Origin: Desulfuromonadales bacterium
GTDB lineage: Bacteria > Desulfobacterota > Desulfuromonadia > Desulfuromonadales > Geopsychrobacteraceae
NCBI GenBank assembly: GCA_019429255.1
Contig: JAHYIY010000010.1
Location: 1-64,000 of the forward strand
Direction: 5' to 3'
Length of the DNA stretch: 64,000 nt
Shown: piece after piece, positions 8,632 to 20,833 of the stretch
Layout of the letters: each line of letters opens with the position of its first letter
Position numbering within the stretch: position 1 is the stretch's first letter
Translations under genes and position numbers: made by a program
Notes under the pieces: model-generated
The model's input: the letters and a program-made list of their open reading frames with translations, nothing else
Database searches by the model: none
What the model was told of the DNA's origin: nothing

Positions 8632-9618
8632 TCAATGTGTTGCAAAATGATCAAACCCCGGTCGAAGGCATTGATACATATCGCCATTGTCCTGCCGTAA
8701 GATGATCCCGGCACCCGCTGTGATATGACCAATCTTCGCGACCCCGGGAGCGGGCATAGCGGTCTGCTCAAGATCGTGCCGCGAAGAGGTAAACAGCAGT
8801 TCGTAATCTTCCCCACCGGCCAAAGCCAGATCGATCAAGCCTGGATCCCGGGCTAGTGCGCTGCGAAAAGCCTGTGACAGGGGCAGCGCAGCAAGGTCCA
8901 GCTCGGCACCGACAGCGGAAGCAACCAGCAGATGATTCATATCCGCCAGCAATCCATCAGAGACATCAAGCATCGCTGTTGCCAGCTCGTTTTTACTTAA
9001 ATATCGTCCCACGTCAATCCGCGCACTGGGGGTGTGAAAGCGCTGCGCCAGAGCTGGCGGTGGAGTCTGCCCGGACTGCAGCAGTTTCAGTGCCAGAGCA
9101 CTATCACCAAGGGTTCCGGAAACGTAGATGGCATCACCACAACAAGCTCCATGGCGCGCCACCGCCTTACCTGCCGGCACCTGCCCCTGAACAGTAACCG
9201 AAACAATCAGCGGGCCGGGCGATCCACAGGTGTCACCGCCGGCAAGAACAACATCGTGCTGTTTTGCCTCGTGAATAAATCCACGAATAAAGTCTTTCAG
9301 ATCCGCTTCTTTGAGATGTTTTGAGCGCCCAATTCCCAGGAACAGGGCCCGTGGCGTTCCCCCCATGGCAGCGATGTCACTGAGGTTCACCGCAACCGAC
9401 TTGCGCCCCAGGTCAAACATACTGATCCAGGCGCGGGTGAAATGAACATCTTCAATCAGCAGGTCGTTGCTGGTCAGCAGCAACTGGTTGATCGGCAACT
9501 GGTCGATGGCACAATCGTCACCAATACCGCACAACAGCCGGTCGCAAATCCCCACCTGTTGCTGTATCCAGCGGATCAGCTCAAACTCACTACTCTGTAC
9601 GCTGTTCGTTTCAGTCAT
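8632..9618 (-). CDS. thiL: Thiamine-monophosphate kinase
   Basis: ATP-dependent phosphorylation of thiamine phosphate to thiamine diphosphate, the last step of cofactor synthesis. The 328-residue protein has the AIR-synthase-like order expected of ThiL: GDDCAID, LLIEDVHF, KSVAVNLSDIAAMGGTPRALFLGI, AGGDTCGSPGPLIVSVTVQG, MLDVSDGLLADMNHLL and GGEDYELLFT. The start has AAAGAG upstream. It is 114 bases upstream of the receptor gene on the same strand; a remnant of repeat A lies between. No TPP riboswitch was recognised nearby. Confidence 0.93.
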   Translation of the reverse strand: MTETNSVQSSEFELIRWIQQQVGICDRLLCGIGDDCAIDQLPINQLLLTSNDLLIEDVHFTRAWISMFDLGRKSVAVNLSDIAAMGGTPRALFLGIGRSKHLKEADLKDFIRGFIHEAKQHDVVLAGGDTCGSPGPLIVSVTVQGQVPAGKAVARHGACCGDAIYVSGTLGDSALALKLLQSGQTPPPALAQRFHTPSARIDVGRYLSKNELATAMLDVSDGLLADMNHLLVASAVGAELDLAALPLSQAFRSALARDPGLIDLALAGGEDYELLFTSSRHDLEQTAMPAPGVAKIGHITAGAGIILRQDNGDMYQCLRPGFDHFATH

Positions 9619-9685
9619 CTCTTTGTGTCCAGCTTTCTAAGCGTTTAATTATTATTTTTCTTTCATCATAAGTCAAGTTATCAGT

Positions 9686-9729
9686 TGCCTCAAACAACAA
9701 CGGCCAGCTGACGCTGACCGTTGTTGTTC
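9686..9729 (-). terminator. Hairpin terminator downstream of pckA
   Basis: A 13-bp stem (AACAACGGTCAGC/GCTGGCCGTTGTT on the minus strand, one G-U pair) with a 4-base loop begins about 30 bases after the pckA stop and continues into a T-rich stretch. The T-run is interrupted, so efficiency is uncertain. Confidence 0.65.
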
Positions 9730-9758
9730 ATTTCTGGGGAGATGGGACTGACCGAAGT

Positions 9759-11342
9759 TTAAACCTGCGGCCCGGCTTTGGTGAAATCAAAGTCGTGGTT
9801 ATCTTCATCGATATACTTTTTAAAGTTCTGAATAAACATGCCTGCCAGCTTGTTGGCGGTACGGTCAAAGGCCTCCTGATCTTTCCAGGAATTGCGCGGA
9901 TTAAGCAGCTTGGAGTCAACACCCGGCAGCGCTTTGGGAATATTCAGCTTAAAGAATCGGGTCTGATCAAACTCAGCCGAGAGGATACTACCATCGAGAA
10001 TGGCATTGATACAGGCTCTGGTCGCTTTGATGCTCATTCGCTCGCCAACACCATAGCCACCACCAACCCAACCGGTATTGACCAGGTAGGCGTTGACATT
10101 GTGTTTTTCCATCTTCTCACCCAGCAACTTGGCATAAGCGGTCGGATGCAGGGGCAGGAAAGCTTCACCAAAGCAGGCAGAAAAGGCCGCTGTCGGCTCG
10201 GTTACTCCACGCTCGGTGCCGGCAACCTTGGCGGTGTAGCCTGATAAAAAGTAATACATGGCCTGCTCTTTGGTCAATTTGGATACCGGCGGCAACACAC
10301 CAAAGGCATCACAGGTCAGGAAGATGATGTTTTTCGGGTGACCGGCGCGCAGGCTCGGTTCGTAATTGTCGATATGGTGAATAGGGTAGGAGACTCGAGT
10401 GTTTTCGGTTTTATCCTTGCTTGTGTAATCAATAATTCCATCTTCATCATAAACTACGTTTTCCAGTAGAGCATCACGACGAATGGCGTTGAAGATTTCC
10501 GGCTCACTGGCGGGGGAAAGATCGATACATTTGGCGTAACAACCCCCTTCGAAATTGAAGATACCATCATCGTCCCAACCATGCTCGTCATCGCCAATAA
10601 GCTTACGCGAAGCGTCGGTCGACAAGGTGGTTTTGCCGGTTCCGGAGAGACCGAAGAAAAGACAGACATCGCCCTCTTTACCAACATTGGCACTACAATG
10701 CATGGAAAGAATCTTGTTGAGGGGCAACCAGTAGTTCATCATGGTAAAGATCCCCTTTTTCATCTCTCCGCCGTACCAGGTGCCACCGATGATGGCGACG
10801 TTTTTCTCAATATTGAAAATGACAAAAACATCAGAATTCAATCCCATCTCTTCCCAACGCTTGTTGGTATAACCGGCAGCATTATAAACCGTAAAATCGG
10901 GGGCGAAGTTGTCCAGACCGACAGCATCGGGGCGGATAAACATATTTTTAACAAAGTGCGACTGCCAGGCTATTTCGGTAATAAAACGCACCTGACGGCG
11001 GGTTGAAGGGTTTGCCCCGGAATAACCATCAGTTACATAAATATCCTTACCGGACAGATAGTTAATGACCTTGTCATAAATCTCGTCGAAAAAATCAACG
11101 GAGATCCGCTGATTAATCGTTCCCCAGGCGATGTGCTGCCTGGACGGATCCTGCTTGACAAAATATTTGTCTTTGGGCGAACGACCGGTGAATTTTCCGG
11201 TATCAACCATCATGGTGCCGTTGGCGGAAAGCTTGCCTTCCTGGTTTTTGACCTCGTGTTCAAAAAGCTCATCATATTTTAAGTTACGATAAACCTTACC
11301 TACGCTTTTTAGCCCCAATTCCACAGCAGTCAAATCACTCAT
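9759..11342 (-). CDS. pckA: Phosphoenolpyruvate carboxykinase (ATP)
   Basis: Interconverts oxaloacetate + ATP and phosphoenolpyruvate + CO2 + ADP, the gluconeogenic or anaplerotic branch point. The 527-residue length is typical of the ATP-dependent class. Visible motifs are [20 protein letters not shown], the kinase-1a loop [34 protein letters not shown] and [19 protein letters not shown] ribosome binding site (GGGAGAAAATTA) precedes ATG. The 266-bp space to the divergent dehydrogenase gene holds the promoters. Together with acnA at 42.5 kb it fits an organism that oxidises acetate or organic acids through the TCA cycle. Confidence 0.97.
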   Translation of the reverse strand: MSDLTAVELGLKSVGKVYRNLKYDELFEHEVKNQEGKLSANGTMMVDTGKFTGRSPKDKYFVKQDPSRQHIAWGTINQRISVDFFDEIYDKVINYLSGKDIYVTDGYSGANPSTRRQVRFITEIAWQSHFVKNMFIRPDAVGLDNFAPDFTVYNAAGYTNKRWEEMGLNSDVFVIFNIEKNVAIIGGTWYGGEMKKGIFTMMNYWLPLNKILSMHCSANVGKEGDVCLFFGLSGTGKTTLSTDASRKLIGDDEHGWDDDGIFNFEGGCYAKCIDLSPASEPEIFNAIRRDALLENVVYDEDGIIDYTSKDKTENTRVSYPIHHIDNYEPSLRAGHPKNIIFLTCDAFGVLPPVSKLTKEQAMYYFLSGYTAKVAGTERGVTEPTAAFSACFGEAFLPLHPTAYAKLLGEKMEKHNVNAYLVNTGWVGGGYGVGERMSIKATRACINAILDGSILSAEFDQTRFFKLNIPKALPGVDSKLLNPRNSWKDQEAFDRTANKLAGMFIQNFKKYIDEDNHDFDFTKAGPQV

Positions 11343-11608
11343 TAATTTTCTCCCTGTTTTTCAGGTTTTAATGTCCCCCCGATGCTGCCAGGCATATCGA
11401 GGCTAGGTCAGTTAAAAATAACTCTGTTATAGGTTATTCACCTCGCGTAATATAGACCAAACACCTGCTGATCGCAACAACTGCACGAGCTTTGGCGGAT
11501 TTTTTCATTTATCCGAAACATCTGTTCGATCGCACTGATACGGACGGCTTTTAAATGTCTCAGCTGTTTGTTATCATCCCCTGCCAGTGGTGTAAAAGGA
11601 GCCCTTTT

Positions 11609-12493
11609 ATGCGTGTTTTTATTACCGGAGGAACCGGCTTTGTCGGCCGACAGGTCACTCAGGAACTGTTACAACAGGGTCATCAGATCAGAGCGCTGGT
11701 GCGCGAAACCGGCAAATCTCTACCTGTAGAGGTTGAAACAGTGAGCGGCGATACCACCAGCTATGAGATGTTGGCAGATGCCGCTCTAGGATGTGATGCG
11801 ATTATCAATCTGGTTGGCATTATCCGCGAGTTTCCCGTTAAAAAGATTACCTTTGACCGCCTTCATACCCAAACCACGAAAAATCTGATCCGTATGGCGC
11901 AGGAAACCGGTATTCGACGCTTCATTCAAATGAGCGCTAATGGTACCCGTGTTGATGCGGTAACCGGCTACCACCAGAGCAAATGGCGTGCCGAACAAGC
12001 ACTGCGTGATAGCGACCTGGATTGGACCATTTTCCGTCCCTCCCTCATCTTTGGCGCCGATGATTTATTTGTCAACATGCTTGCCGGATTAATAAAAACG
12101 TTACCCGTTGTTCCGGTAATGGGGGATGGCTGTTATCGTTTACAGCCGGTCTGTGTCATTGATGTAGCTCGCAGCTTTGTCCAGGCCCTTGAGCGCAACG
12201 ACACCATTCATCAAACCTACCATTGCTGTGGGCCGGAGCAGTTTTCCTACGACCAGGTCCTTGATCTCATCGGTCATGCGCTAGGACGTTCCCGTCCCCC
12301 ACTAAAACTACACCAACCTCTATGCCTGATGAAGCCTTTGATCTCTATTTTCCAGCACCTTCCTCCATTTCCCATGACCAGTGATCAGCTAACCATGTTA
12401 CTGGAAGAGAACATTTGTAACTCTAGTAACTGGCAGGAAGTATTTGACCTGCAGTTAACCGATTTTGCCGAAGGTATCCAGCAGTACCTTTAA
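11609..12493 (+). CDS. NAD(P)-binding epimerase/dehydrogenase, NDUFA9-like
   Basis: Atypical short-chain dehydrogenase/reductase of 294 residues. The N-terminal ITGGTGFVGRQV is the Rossmann glycine motif, INLVGIIRE follows, and YHQSKWRAE supplies Y-x3-K. The order resembles bacterial proteins related to complex I subunit NDUFA9 and NmrA-like enzymes. A frame extending 18 codons upstream exists, but AAAAGGAG lies seven bases before the chosen ATG. Substrate unknown. It ends at a strong terminator shared with the convergent gntR gene, so it is monocistronic. Confidence 0.8.
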   Translation: MRVFITGGTGFVGRQVTQELLQQGHQIRALVRETGKSLPVEVETVSGDTTSYEMLADAALGCDAIINLVGIIREFPVKKITFDRLHTQTTKNLIRMAQETGIRRFIQMSANGTRVDAVTGYHQSKWRAEQALRDSDLDWTIFRPSLIFGADDLFVNMLAGLIKTLPVVPVMGDGCYRLQPVCVIDVARSFVQALERNDTIHQTYHCCGPEQFSYDQVLDLIGHALGRSRPPLKLHQPLCLMKPLISIFQHLPPFPMTSDQLTMLLEENICNSSNWQEVFDLQLTDFAEGIQQYL

Positions 12494-12497
12494 AAAT

Positions 12498-12547
12498 AAC
12501 GACAGCCCTCCAGGGCTTTGCCTTAGAGGGCTGTCGTTCTATTTTTT
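12498..12547. terminator. Bidirectional terminator between the NDUFA9-like gene and gntR
   Basis: A perfect 13-bp stem AACGACAGCCCTC/GAGGGCTGTCGTT surrounds a 15-base loop. It is followed by CTATTTTTT on the plus strand and ATTTTTAAA on the minus strand, so it can stop transcription from both converging genes. Confidence 0.93.
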
Positions 12548-12556
12548 GTCACTAAA

Positions 12557-13246
12557 CTACTGGATGTTAGCAGCATCCCCATTGCGGCTATTGGTCATAC
12601 TATCAAGCAGAACCTTGCTGCCAATTGATGCCGTTTTCTTGACCAGATTCTCTGCCGTTTCAGCATCTTTGCGACGAAAAGCGTCCAGCAGGGAGTCGTG
12701 TTCATCAACGGAAATTTCCATCCGTCCGTTGACCGACAAGGATGCTATGCGTAAGCGGCTGAACTTCATTCCCAATTGATGAATCAATTCATAGAGCTTG
12801 TTATTATCAGCGGCTTTGAGAAAAACTTCATGGAATTCATTGTGAACACGGTAGAAAGAACGAACGTCACCCTCTGCGGCCAAGGTTCTTAACTTGTTAT
12901 TGACCGTTTCCAGACGCTCTAGCTCTTTTTCCGTGAGGTTGCGGGCTGCAAGAGACGCAGCGTAGCCTTCAAGGATGCTTTTGATCGCGTAGAACTCCTG
13001 CACATCGCGCTCTGACAGCGCTGCCACTACGGCTCCCTTGCGCGGAATAACGGTCAGGTACCCTTCAGATTCCAGCTGCCTGAAGGCTTCGCGGATAGGT
13101 GTCCGGCTGATGCCAAAGCGCTCTGCCAGTTCGGGCTCGGCAACTTTCTCGCCCGGTTTAAGATTACCCTTAAGGATCGCATCACGAATGGTTTCGAGAA
13201 TTTTCTCTCGCAAGGTCTGATGACGTTCCATATGCTTACTCTTCAT
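12557..13246 (-). CDS. GntR-family regulator, FCD (FadR-like) subfamily
   Basis: A 229-residue DNA-binding regulator. Residues about 12-75 form the winged helix (REKILETIRDAI, FGISRTPIREAFRQLESEGYL, PRKGAVV). The rest is an all-helical FCD ligand domain with the expected acidic and histidine residues (HNEFHEVFL, DEHDSLLDAFRRKD). The start chosen follows CGGAGAA; an in-frame ATG five codons upstream lacks a site. Its promoter contains a perfect palindrome TGTATAC-A-GTATACA between and over the -35/-10 elements, so autoregulation is expected. The same palindrome stands upstream of the ATP synthase operon. FCD ligands are usually organic acids; the ligand here is unknown. Confidence 0.88.
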   Translation of the reverse strand: MKSKHMERHQTLREKILETIRDAILKGNLKPGEKVAEPELAERFGISRTPIREAFRQLESEGYLTVIPRKGAVVAALSERDVQEFYAIKSILEGYAASLAARNLTEKELERLETVNNKLRTLAAEGDVRSFYRVHNEFHEVFLKAADNNKLYELIHQLGMKFSRLRIASLSVNGRMEISVDEHDSLLDAFRRKDAETAENLVKKTASIGSKVLLDSMTNSRNGDAANIQ

Positions 13247-13272
13247 AGTAGTTCTCCGCATTGACTATACAA

Positions 13273-13300
13273 ATTGTATACAGTATACATCTTGTGTCAA
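13273..13300 (-). promoter_or_regulatory. gntR promoter with overlapping palindromic operator
   Basis: On the minus strand TTGACA (13295-13300) and TACAAT (13273-13278) are separated by 16 bases. A perfect 15-bp palindrome TGTATACTGTATACA occupies 13275-13289, covering most of the spacer and part of the -10. The architecture is that of an autorepressor site. The identical 15-mer recurs at 20223-20237. Confidence 0.8.
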
Positions 13301-13448
13301 TCTTTTTTTTTGGCTCAACCGGGACCTTCGTACAGGGTATTAATTCTTACTTTCGTTGGTCGGCAGTTAGATATTGTTCCCGACTGAACCCTGCTTTTAC
13401 CCTCAAACTATGGTAAAATCTCGCTCTATCCCTTGGCGAAAGGCTATT

Positions 13449-14231
13449 ATGTCAGAAGTTTATGTCCACGTTCCTGCTGCACTTTTCCCCGAACGAATTA
13501 ACTTTCTCCTTGCGCGCAAACTGCAACCTGAGGTTGCCTGTCAGGATGCCAATATGGCCAAGCTCGATATTGAACTGCTTGCTGATAGCGCCGCTGCGTT
13601 GGCAGTCGCTGGGCTCAAAACGGTATTACATGCCCCCTATGTTGGCTTTTCTCCAGGGGCTGCGGACTTTCACGGTCGCCGACTGACTATCAACCTGCTT
13701 GAACAGACGCTGATTCTGGCAGAGCGGATCAATGCGGAAAAAATTATTTTCCACCCCGGTCTTGAAGCCAACGCCCATGAGCGCAGAGTAGGGGATTGGT
13801 TTGAACGCTCTTGCATCCTCTGGTCAAATTATGTGTCCTGGGCCAAGCTCAATGATTGCGCGTTCTGTATCGAAAACATCTACGAAACGTCTCCAGTGCC
13901 GTTAATACGTCTGATTTCTGCCATTAATTCCCCTTATTTTGGTCATGTTTTTGATGTCGGACACTGGAATATTTTCAGCAGAGAGCCACTAACAACCTGG
14001 CTCGATGCCGCAGCACCCCATATTTACCATCTGCATTTACATGATAATCGCGGCCAGATGGATGAGCATCTCGCCATTGGCTCGGGTACGGTGCCGTTCG
14101 ATCAGCTCTTTTCCTGGCTCGATAGCTGCGATACATCACCTTCTATCACTCTGGAAAACCACAACCGCCACGCCCTGGATCAATCGCTACTCGCCCTCAC
14201 CAGCACATCGAGAGGGTCCAATCACAAATAA
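13449..14231 (+). CDS. Sugar phosphate isomerase/epimerase (endonuclease IV-like TIM barrel)
   Basis: A 260-residue xylose-isomerase-like TIM barrel. Metal-ligand segments typical of the fold are visible: LHAPYVGF, IIFHPGLE, FCIENIYE, FDVGHW, LHLHDNRG-x-MDEHLAIGSG and TLENHN. Substrate cannot be told from sequence; proteins of this type also include AP endonuclease 2-family members. The chosen start has GAAAGG five bases before the ATG, and in-frame codons upstream lack one. It is divergent from gntR, with the palindromic operator 160 bases upstream, so it may belong to the same regulon. It ends at a terminator shared with the ATP synthase operon. Confidence 0.8.
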   Translation: MSEVYVHVPAALFPERINFLLARKLQPEVACQDANMAKLDIELLADSAAALAVAGLKTVLHAPYVGFSPGAADFHGRRLTINLLEQTLILAERINAEKIIFHPGLEANAHERRVGDWFERSCILWSNYVSWAKLNDCAFCIENIYETSPVPLIRLISAINSPYFGHVFDVGHWNIFSREPLTTWLDAAAPHIYHLHLHDNRGQMDEHLAIGSGTVPFDQLFSWLDSCDTSPSITLENHNRHALDQSLLALTSTSRGSNHK

Positions 14232-14259
14232 AAAAGGCACCCGCATAGAGTGCCTTTTT
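14231..14259. terminator. Bidirectional terminator between the isomerase gene and atpC
   Basis: AAAAAGGCAC and GTGCCTTTTT form a perfect 10-bp stem around a 9-base loop, with T-runs on both strands. It ends the isomerase transcript and, on the other strand, the ATP synthase operon 33 bases after atpC. Confidence 0.93.
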
Positions 14260-14291
14260 CATAAGTGTCGAACCGTATTGATTGTGATTAG

Positions 14292-14702
14292 TCAGCGCAT
14301 TTTGCCTGCGACCTGGATACGGATCAGGGCACGCTGGAGTGCCGCTTCCATAATGGCATAGGATTTATCTTCCTGTGACATGGTTTTTAGTGCCTCTTCA
14401 GCACGACCCAGGGCCGCCTTAGCGCGGGCAAGATCAATTTCATCAGACTTTTCTGCGGTATCGACCAAAACCGTTACAGCATCTTCATCAATTTCAACAT
14501 ACCCCCAGTTAACGGCAACATGGAAATGCTGACCGCCTCTTTTATAGCTCATTTCCCCGACACGCAAGGTTGTCAGCAGGGGGGTGTGACCAGGCAATAT
14601 TCCGAGTTCACCAATCAGGCCTGGCAGGGTCAACTCTTCAACCTCCTCAGAAAGAACCTGCTTGTATGGTGTCACCATTTCAAGCTTGAGTTTTTCAGCC
14701 AT
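14292..14702 (-). CDS. atpC: ATP synthase epsilon subunit
   Basis: Central-stalk subunit of F1 that couples rotation and inhibits hydrolysis. The 136-residue product shows the N-terminal beta-sandwich (EKLKLEMVTPYKQVLSEEVEELTLPGLIGELGILPGHTPLLTTL) and the C-terminal helical pair (ARAKAALGRAEEAL). A GTG codon directly precedes the ATG; I choose the ATG because the site AAGGAA is then better spaced. Last gene of the operon, followed by a terminator. Confidence 0.93.
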   Translation of the reverse strand: MAEKLKLEMVTPYKQVLSEEVEELTLPGLIGELGILPGHTPLLTTLRVGEMSYKRGGQHFHVAVNWGYVEIDEDAVTVLVDTAEKSDEIDLARAKAALGRAEEALKTMSQEDKSYAIMEAALQRALIRIQVAGKMR

Positions 14703-14737
14703 CACGCTATTCCTTTATCTGACAAATCGGTCATTCT

Positions 14738-16186
<1,449 letters not shown>

Positions 16187-16204
16187 CTATTTGAACTCTC
16201 GGTA

Positions 16205-17074
16205 TTATTTGATTGATTCAGCACCAGAAATAATTTCCATCAATTCTTTGGTGATAGCAGCCTGACGAGCGCGGTTGTACTGCAGGGTCAATTTGCCGAT
16301 CATCTCTGATGCATTACGGCTGGCACTATCCATCGCTGACATTCTGGCTCCCTGCTCAGAAGCATTAGACTCGAGCAAGGCACGGAACAATTGTACCTCA
16401 ACCATTTTTGGTAAAATCTGCGCAAGCACTTCGCTACGACTTGGTTCGTAAAGATAGTCGACCGAATCAATTTCTGCCTGTTCTTCTTTTTCGGCCCTAA
16501 ACGGCAATAACTGCTCTACCGTGACATTCTGGACAACGGCACTTTGAAATGCATTGTAGATCAGGTAAACCGCGTCATAGGTCTCTTGACCATACATGGC
16601 GACAATCTCCTCGCCAATCAGTTGCGCGGTTTTGAAGCTCACATTGCCGGTAACATCCTCATAAACCTTGATAATTTTATCGCCAACGCGATTTTTTAAG
16701 AAGTCACGGCCTTTACGGCCGATAATCATCAGATCGATATTGGTGTAACCTTTGGTGTTGTTACGAATAAAACGTTCTGCTTCTTTTGAAGGATTAGCGT
16801 TAAAACCGCCACAAAGACCACGATCTGCTGTCAACAGCAATACCAGCGCCCGTTCTTTGCCTCGTTGACTCAAGAATGGGTGCCCATCAGCCTCTTCGCG
16901 CTGGGCCAGATGCGACACCACTTTCTGCAGTTTTTGGGCATAGGGTCGAGCCGCTACTGCAGCTTCCTGGGCGCGGCGCAATTTCGCCGCAGCGACCATT
17001 TTCATCGCCTTGGTGATCTGCTGGGTATTTTTGACCGAGCCGATCCTCTTTTTTATGTCTTTCAGACTTGGCAT
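16205..17074 (-). CDS. atpG: ATP synthase gamma subunit
   Basis: Rotor shaft of F1, 289 residues. The terminal helices are clear: [36 protein letters not shown] at the start and [41 protein letters not shown] at the end. [14 protein letters not shown] lies near residue 85. Length and order match the family; nothing unusual was seen. It is 21 bases downstream of atpA. Confidence 0.97.
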   Translation of the reverse strand: MPSLKDIKKRIGSVKNTQQITKAMKMVAAAKLRRAQEAAVAARPYAQKLQKVVSHLAQREEADGHPFLSQRGKERALVLLLTADRGLCGGFNANPSKEAERFIRNNTKGYTNIDLMIIGRKGRDFLKNRVGDKIIKVYEDVTGNVSFKTAQLIGEEIVAMYGQETYDAVYLIYNAFQSAVVQNVTVEQLLPFRAEKEEQAEIDSVDYLYEPSRSEVLAQILPKMVEVQLFRALLESNASEQGARMSAMDSASRNASEMIGKLTLQYNRARQAAITKELMEIISGAESIK

Positions 17075-17095
17075 CTGTTCAACCTTTTCTCAAGA

Positions 17096-18616
<1,521 letters not shown>

Positions 18617-19159
18617 TTACCCCTTTGCTAAGGTATCAGCCATACGTTTCAGCTGTGTTCTCACGCTCCCGTCAAACAACTTACCGCCCATTTCCGCCTG
18701 CAGTCCGCCGATTAACGCAGCATCTTTTTCCACATTCAGCACCACGGTTTTCCCGGTCTGCTGCTCTAGTCCTTTGCGAATCGTATCGATCCGTTCCTTT
18801 GTGAGCTTGTTTGCTGCGCGGATATTTGCCCGAATCACCCCCGATAATTCATCGGCAAACTGCCGATAGTTTATATCGATTTGTTTGACGAATGAAATCC
18901 GCCCTTTTTCCAGCAACAAGCCAAAGAATTTGCGCATCGCTTCACTGAGGATAAGAACCTCGGCAACATCATGGAGGATGGCTGCTTTTTTCTGCAGGGA
19001 GATGGTCGGGCTATCAAGTAGCAGCCGCAACAGATCTTCCCTTTCAAGCAATCCTGCCATGGTTGAAAGTTCAGCACCAAACTGATCGACCTGCTTGTTT
19101 TCCTCTGCAAGTCTCAGCAGCGCTCTGGCATACCGGATAGAAATCGCACTGTTACTCAA
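18617..19159 (-). CDS. atpH: ATP synthase delta subunit
   Basis: Peripheral-stalk subunit (OSCP-like), 180 residues, linking alpha to the b/b' dimer. It begins AISIRYARALLRLAEE and closes with the strand-rich segment GKTVVLNVEKDAALIGGLQAEMGGKLFDGSVRTQLKRMADTL. The start is TTG, preceded by AGGAG, and overlaps the atpF stop (TTGA), so the two are translationally coupled. Confidence 0.94.
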   Translation of the reverse strand: MSNSAISIRYARALLRLAEENKQVDQFGAELSTMAGLLEREDLLRLLLDSPTISLQKKAAILHDVAEVLILSEAMRKFFGLLLEKGRISFVKQIDINYRQFADELSGVIRANIRAANKLTKERIDTIRKGLEQQTGKTVVLNVEKDAALIGGLQAEMGGKLFDGSVRTQLKRMADTLAKG

Positions 19160-19731
19160 TGTAGCTCTCCTACCTTCTGCATGTATTCGTCGATCAGACG
19201 GCTGTCATCTTCTTTGGTAAAATTCTTTTTGAGCAGATCCTCAGCAACACCTACGGCTAGCTGGACAGCTTCCTGTTGCAGACTCAAACGCGCCTTAGCC
19301 ACTTCAAGCGTGGCGGCCCTTTCGGCATCCTGTTCGATTTTAATTGCCTGCTCCCGGGCATTATCGATAATTTTCTGCTTTTCCATTTCTGCCTCTCTAC
19401 GGATCGAAGCAGAAATGGTGGCTATTTCCTGTGTTGCCTGGTCCAGCTTCTTATCATATTCGGCAAATTTGGCCTCAGCTTCTTCCTTGGCTTTTATGGC
19501 TTCTGCAAGGGCCTTTTCGATATCATCGCGACGACCACTAAGAGCGTTGCGTATCGGTTTTTTTAGAAAATATACAAGAATGGCAACGACAATTGAAAAA
19601 TTCAACAAACGATAGAGAAAATCTTTAAGCAGCACACTACTGTCGACGGGATAATCAGCTGCAACAGCGATACCACAGGACAGCACTACCATCACCAGTG
19701 CTGCTGTCAGTGTTTTGTATGTCACGTTCAT
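19156..19731 (-). CDS. atpF: ATP synthase b subunit
   Basis: Peripheral-stalk subunit, 191 residues. Unusually long N-terminus: a signal-like hydrophobic segment (about 6-24) precedes the expected membrane anchor (about 35-55, LLNFSIVVAILVYFLKKP), followed by a long charged coiled coil. This two-hydrophobic-segment form is seen in deltaproteobacterial AtpF. AGGAAGG lies seven bases before the ATG. Twelve bases separate the atpF reading frame from that of atpX. Confidence 0.92.
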   Translation of the reverse strand: MNVTYKTLTAALVMVVLSCGIAVAADYPVDSSVLLKDFLYRLLNFSIVVAILVYFLKKPIRNALSGRRDDIEKALAEAIKAKEEAEAKFAEYDKKLDQATQEIATISASIRREAEMEKQKIIDNAREQAIKIEQDAERAATLEVAKARLSLQQEAVQLAVGVAEDLLKKNFTKEDDSRLIDEYMQKVGELH

Positions 19732-19748
19732 CTTCAAACCTTCCTGCC

Positions 19749-20177
19749 TTAAGTCAATGATCTGCCGAGAATTTTGGTGGCAATCTGCTGAGCCAGAGAT
19801 GCTGATTCCTTTTTCAACGTCTGATTTGCCCGAGCTGATTCCTGACCTACCTGTTCTCTGATTTGATCCATTCTCACACTTGCATTGGATTGTGCTGTTG
19901 CGATCATTTTGGACTCTTCTTCACCAGCAAGCATTCTAAATTGTGCGCGCTCATCATTGGCCAGTTTTTTGGCTTCTGCCAACTGCTGCTGGTAACGGTT
20001 CATTTTATCATCTATCTCTGCCTGTAGCTCTCTTGCGTGGGCATAAGACCCTTCTATTTTTTCACGTCTTTTTTCCATCACTGCGCGCAGTGGCTGGAAC
20101 AATATCCTATTCATTAGATAGAGTAGAACGATAAAATTTATGAACTGTAGAAGGAGTGTCCAGTTAAGGCTTATCAC
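19749..20177 (-). CDS. atpX: ATP synthase b' subunit
   Basis: Second b-type stalk subunit, 142 residues: one N-terminal membrane helix (LNWTLLLQFINFIVLLYLMNRILF) and a coiled coil rich in Ala, Glu and Gln. Start is GTG with AGAGGTGAG upstream. It opens the operon atpX-F-H-A-G-D-C. Subunits a (atpB) and c (atpE) are not in the window and must lie elsewhere, as in other Desulfuromonadales. Upstream is the 15-bp GntR-type palindrome. Confidence 0.92.
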   Translation of the reverse strand: MISLNWTLLLQFINFIVLLYLMNRILFQPLRAVMEKRREKIEGSYAHARELQAEIDDKMNRYQQQLAEAKKLANDERAQFRMLAGEEESKMIATAQSNASVRMDQIREQVGQESARANQTLKKESASLAQQIATKILGRSLT

Positions 20178-20222
20178 CTAGCTCACCTCTTTTTTTATGG
20201 TAAATGCCATGCTCGATTTTCA

Positions 20223-20237
20223 TGTATACAGTATACA
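20223..20237. promoter_or_regulatory. Putative GntR operator upstream of the ATP synthase operon
   Basis: A perfect palindrome TGTATACAGTATACA, identical to the one inside the gntR promoter at 13275-13289, lies 46-60 bases before the atpX start codon. A TATACT hexamer (possible -10) is inside it on the minus strand, without a good -35; a TTGACA lies further upstream at 20305-20310. The pairing of regulator and site is inferred from identity of the two palindromes. Confidence 0.7.
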
Positions 20238-20349
20238 GATAGACCGATCAGCGAATTGGAGACGTCTGTAAAGAACGGCATAGCTATCATACCTTCGCAA
20301 CAGTTGTCAACACTCTGTTCGACGGTCGCCGGAGTTGCTATGGAAAGAC

Positions 20350-20796
20350 CTACTCCGGCAACGTGTCTGATTCCTTTTTTTGGTTGTTTTCACCTTTTGG
20401 GGTTGACTGCTTGTCCGTGCTGTGGCGCATTTTTATCTCGCCATTGAAAATCACTTTTTCGTCAATCTTCAAACAGGGGGTTTCAATCGTTCCATCTACC
20501 TGTGCCGGCGCTCGCAATTCTACCATGGTGGTCGCCTTGATGCCCCCGACAAAGCGGCCACTGAGAATGAGTGCGCCAACACTGATTTGCCCTTCGATCT
20601 GCGCCGTTTCACCGACAACTAGGGTATCACTGGAACAAATTTCCCCAGTGAAAATGCCGTCAAGCCGCACCAGCTCATCAAAGTTCAAGGTTCCTTCAAA
20701 GCGACTTCCTTGACCCATAAAGGCCTTGATATCCGCCTTATCGATAGCTACCGGCTTTTTCACTTCTCCTTTGTCTTCCTTTTTCCCACCGAACAT
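20350..20796 (-). CDS. Bactofilin
   Basis: A 148-residue polymer-forming cytoskeletal protein (bactofilin/DUF583 domain). The core FMGQGSRFEGTLNFDELVRLDGIFTGEICSSDTLVVGETAQIEGQISVGALILSGRFVGGIKA shows the regular six-residue beta-helix rungs, flanked by charged disordered tails. The start MFGGKKEDK was chosen because AAGGGA precedes it; the longer frame runs into parB. Position 37 bases behind parB is conserved in several deltaproteobacteria, where bactofilins position ParABS components (Myxococcus). A similar role is plausible here. Confidence 0.9.
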   Translation of the reverse strand: MFGGKKEDKGEVKKPVAIDKADIKAFMGQGSRFEGTLNFDELVRLDGIFTGEICSSDTLVVGETAQIEGQISVGALILSGRFVGGIKATTMVELRAPAQVDGTIETPCLKIDEKVIFNGEIKMRHSTDKQSTPKGENNQKKESDTLPE

Positions 20797-20833
20797 AGGC
20801 TTTCCCTTTTCATTTTCGTTAGCAGAAGCGTGC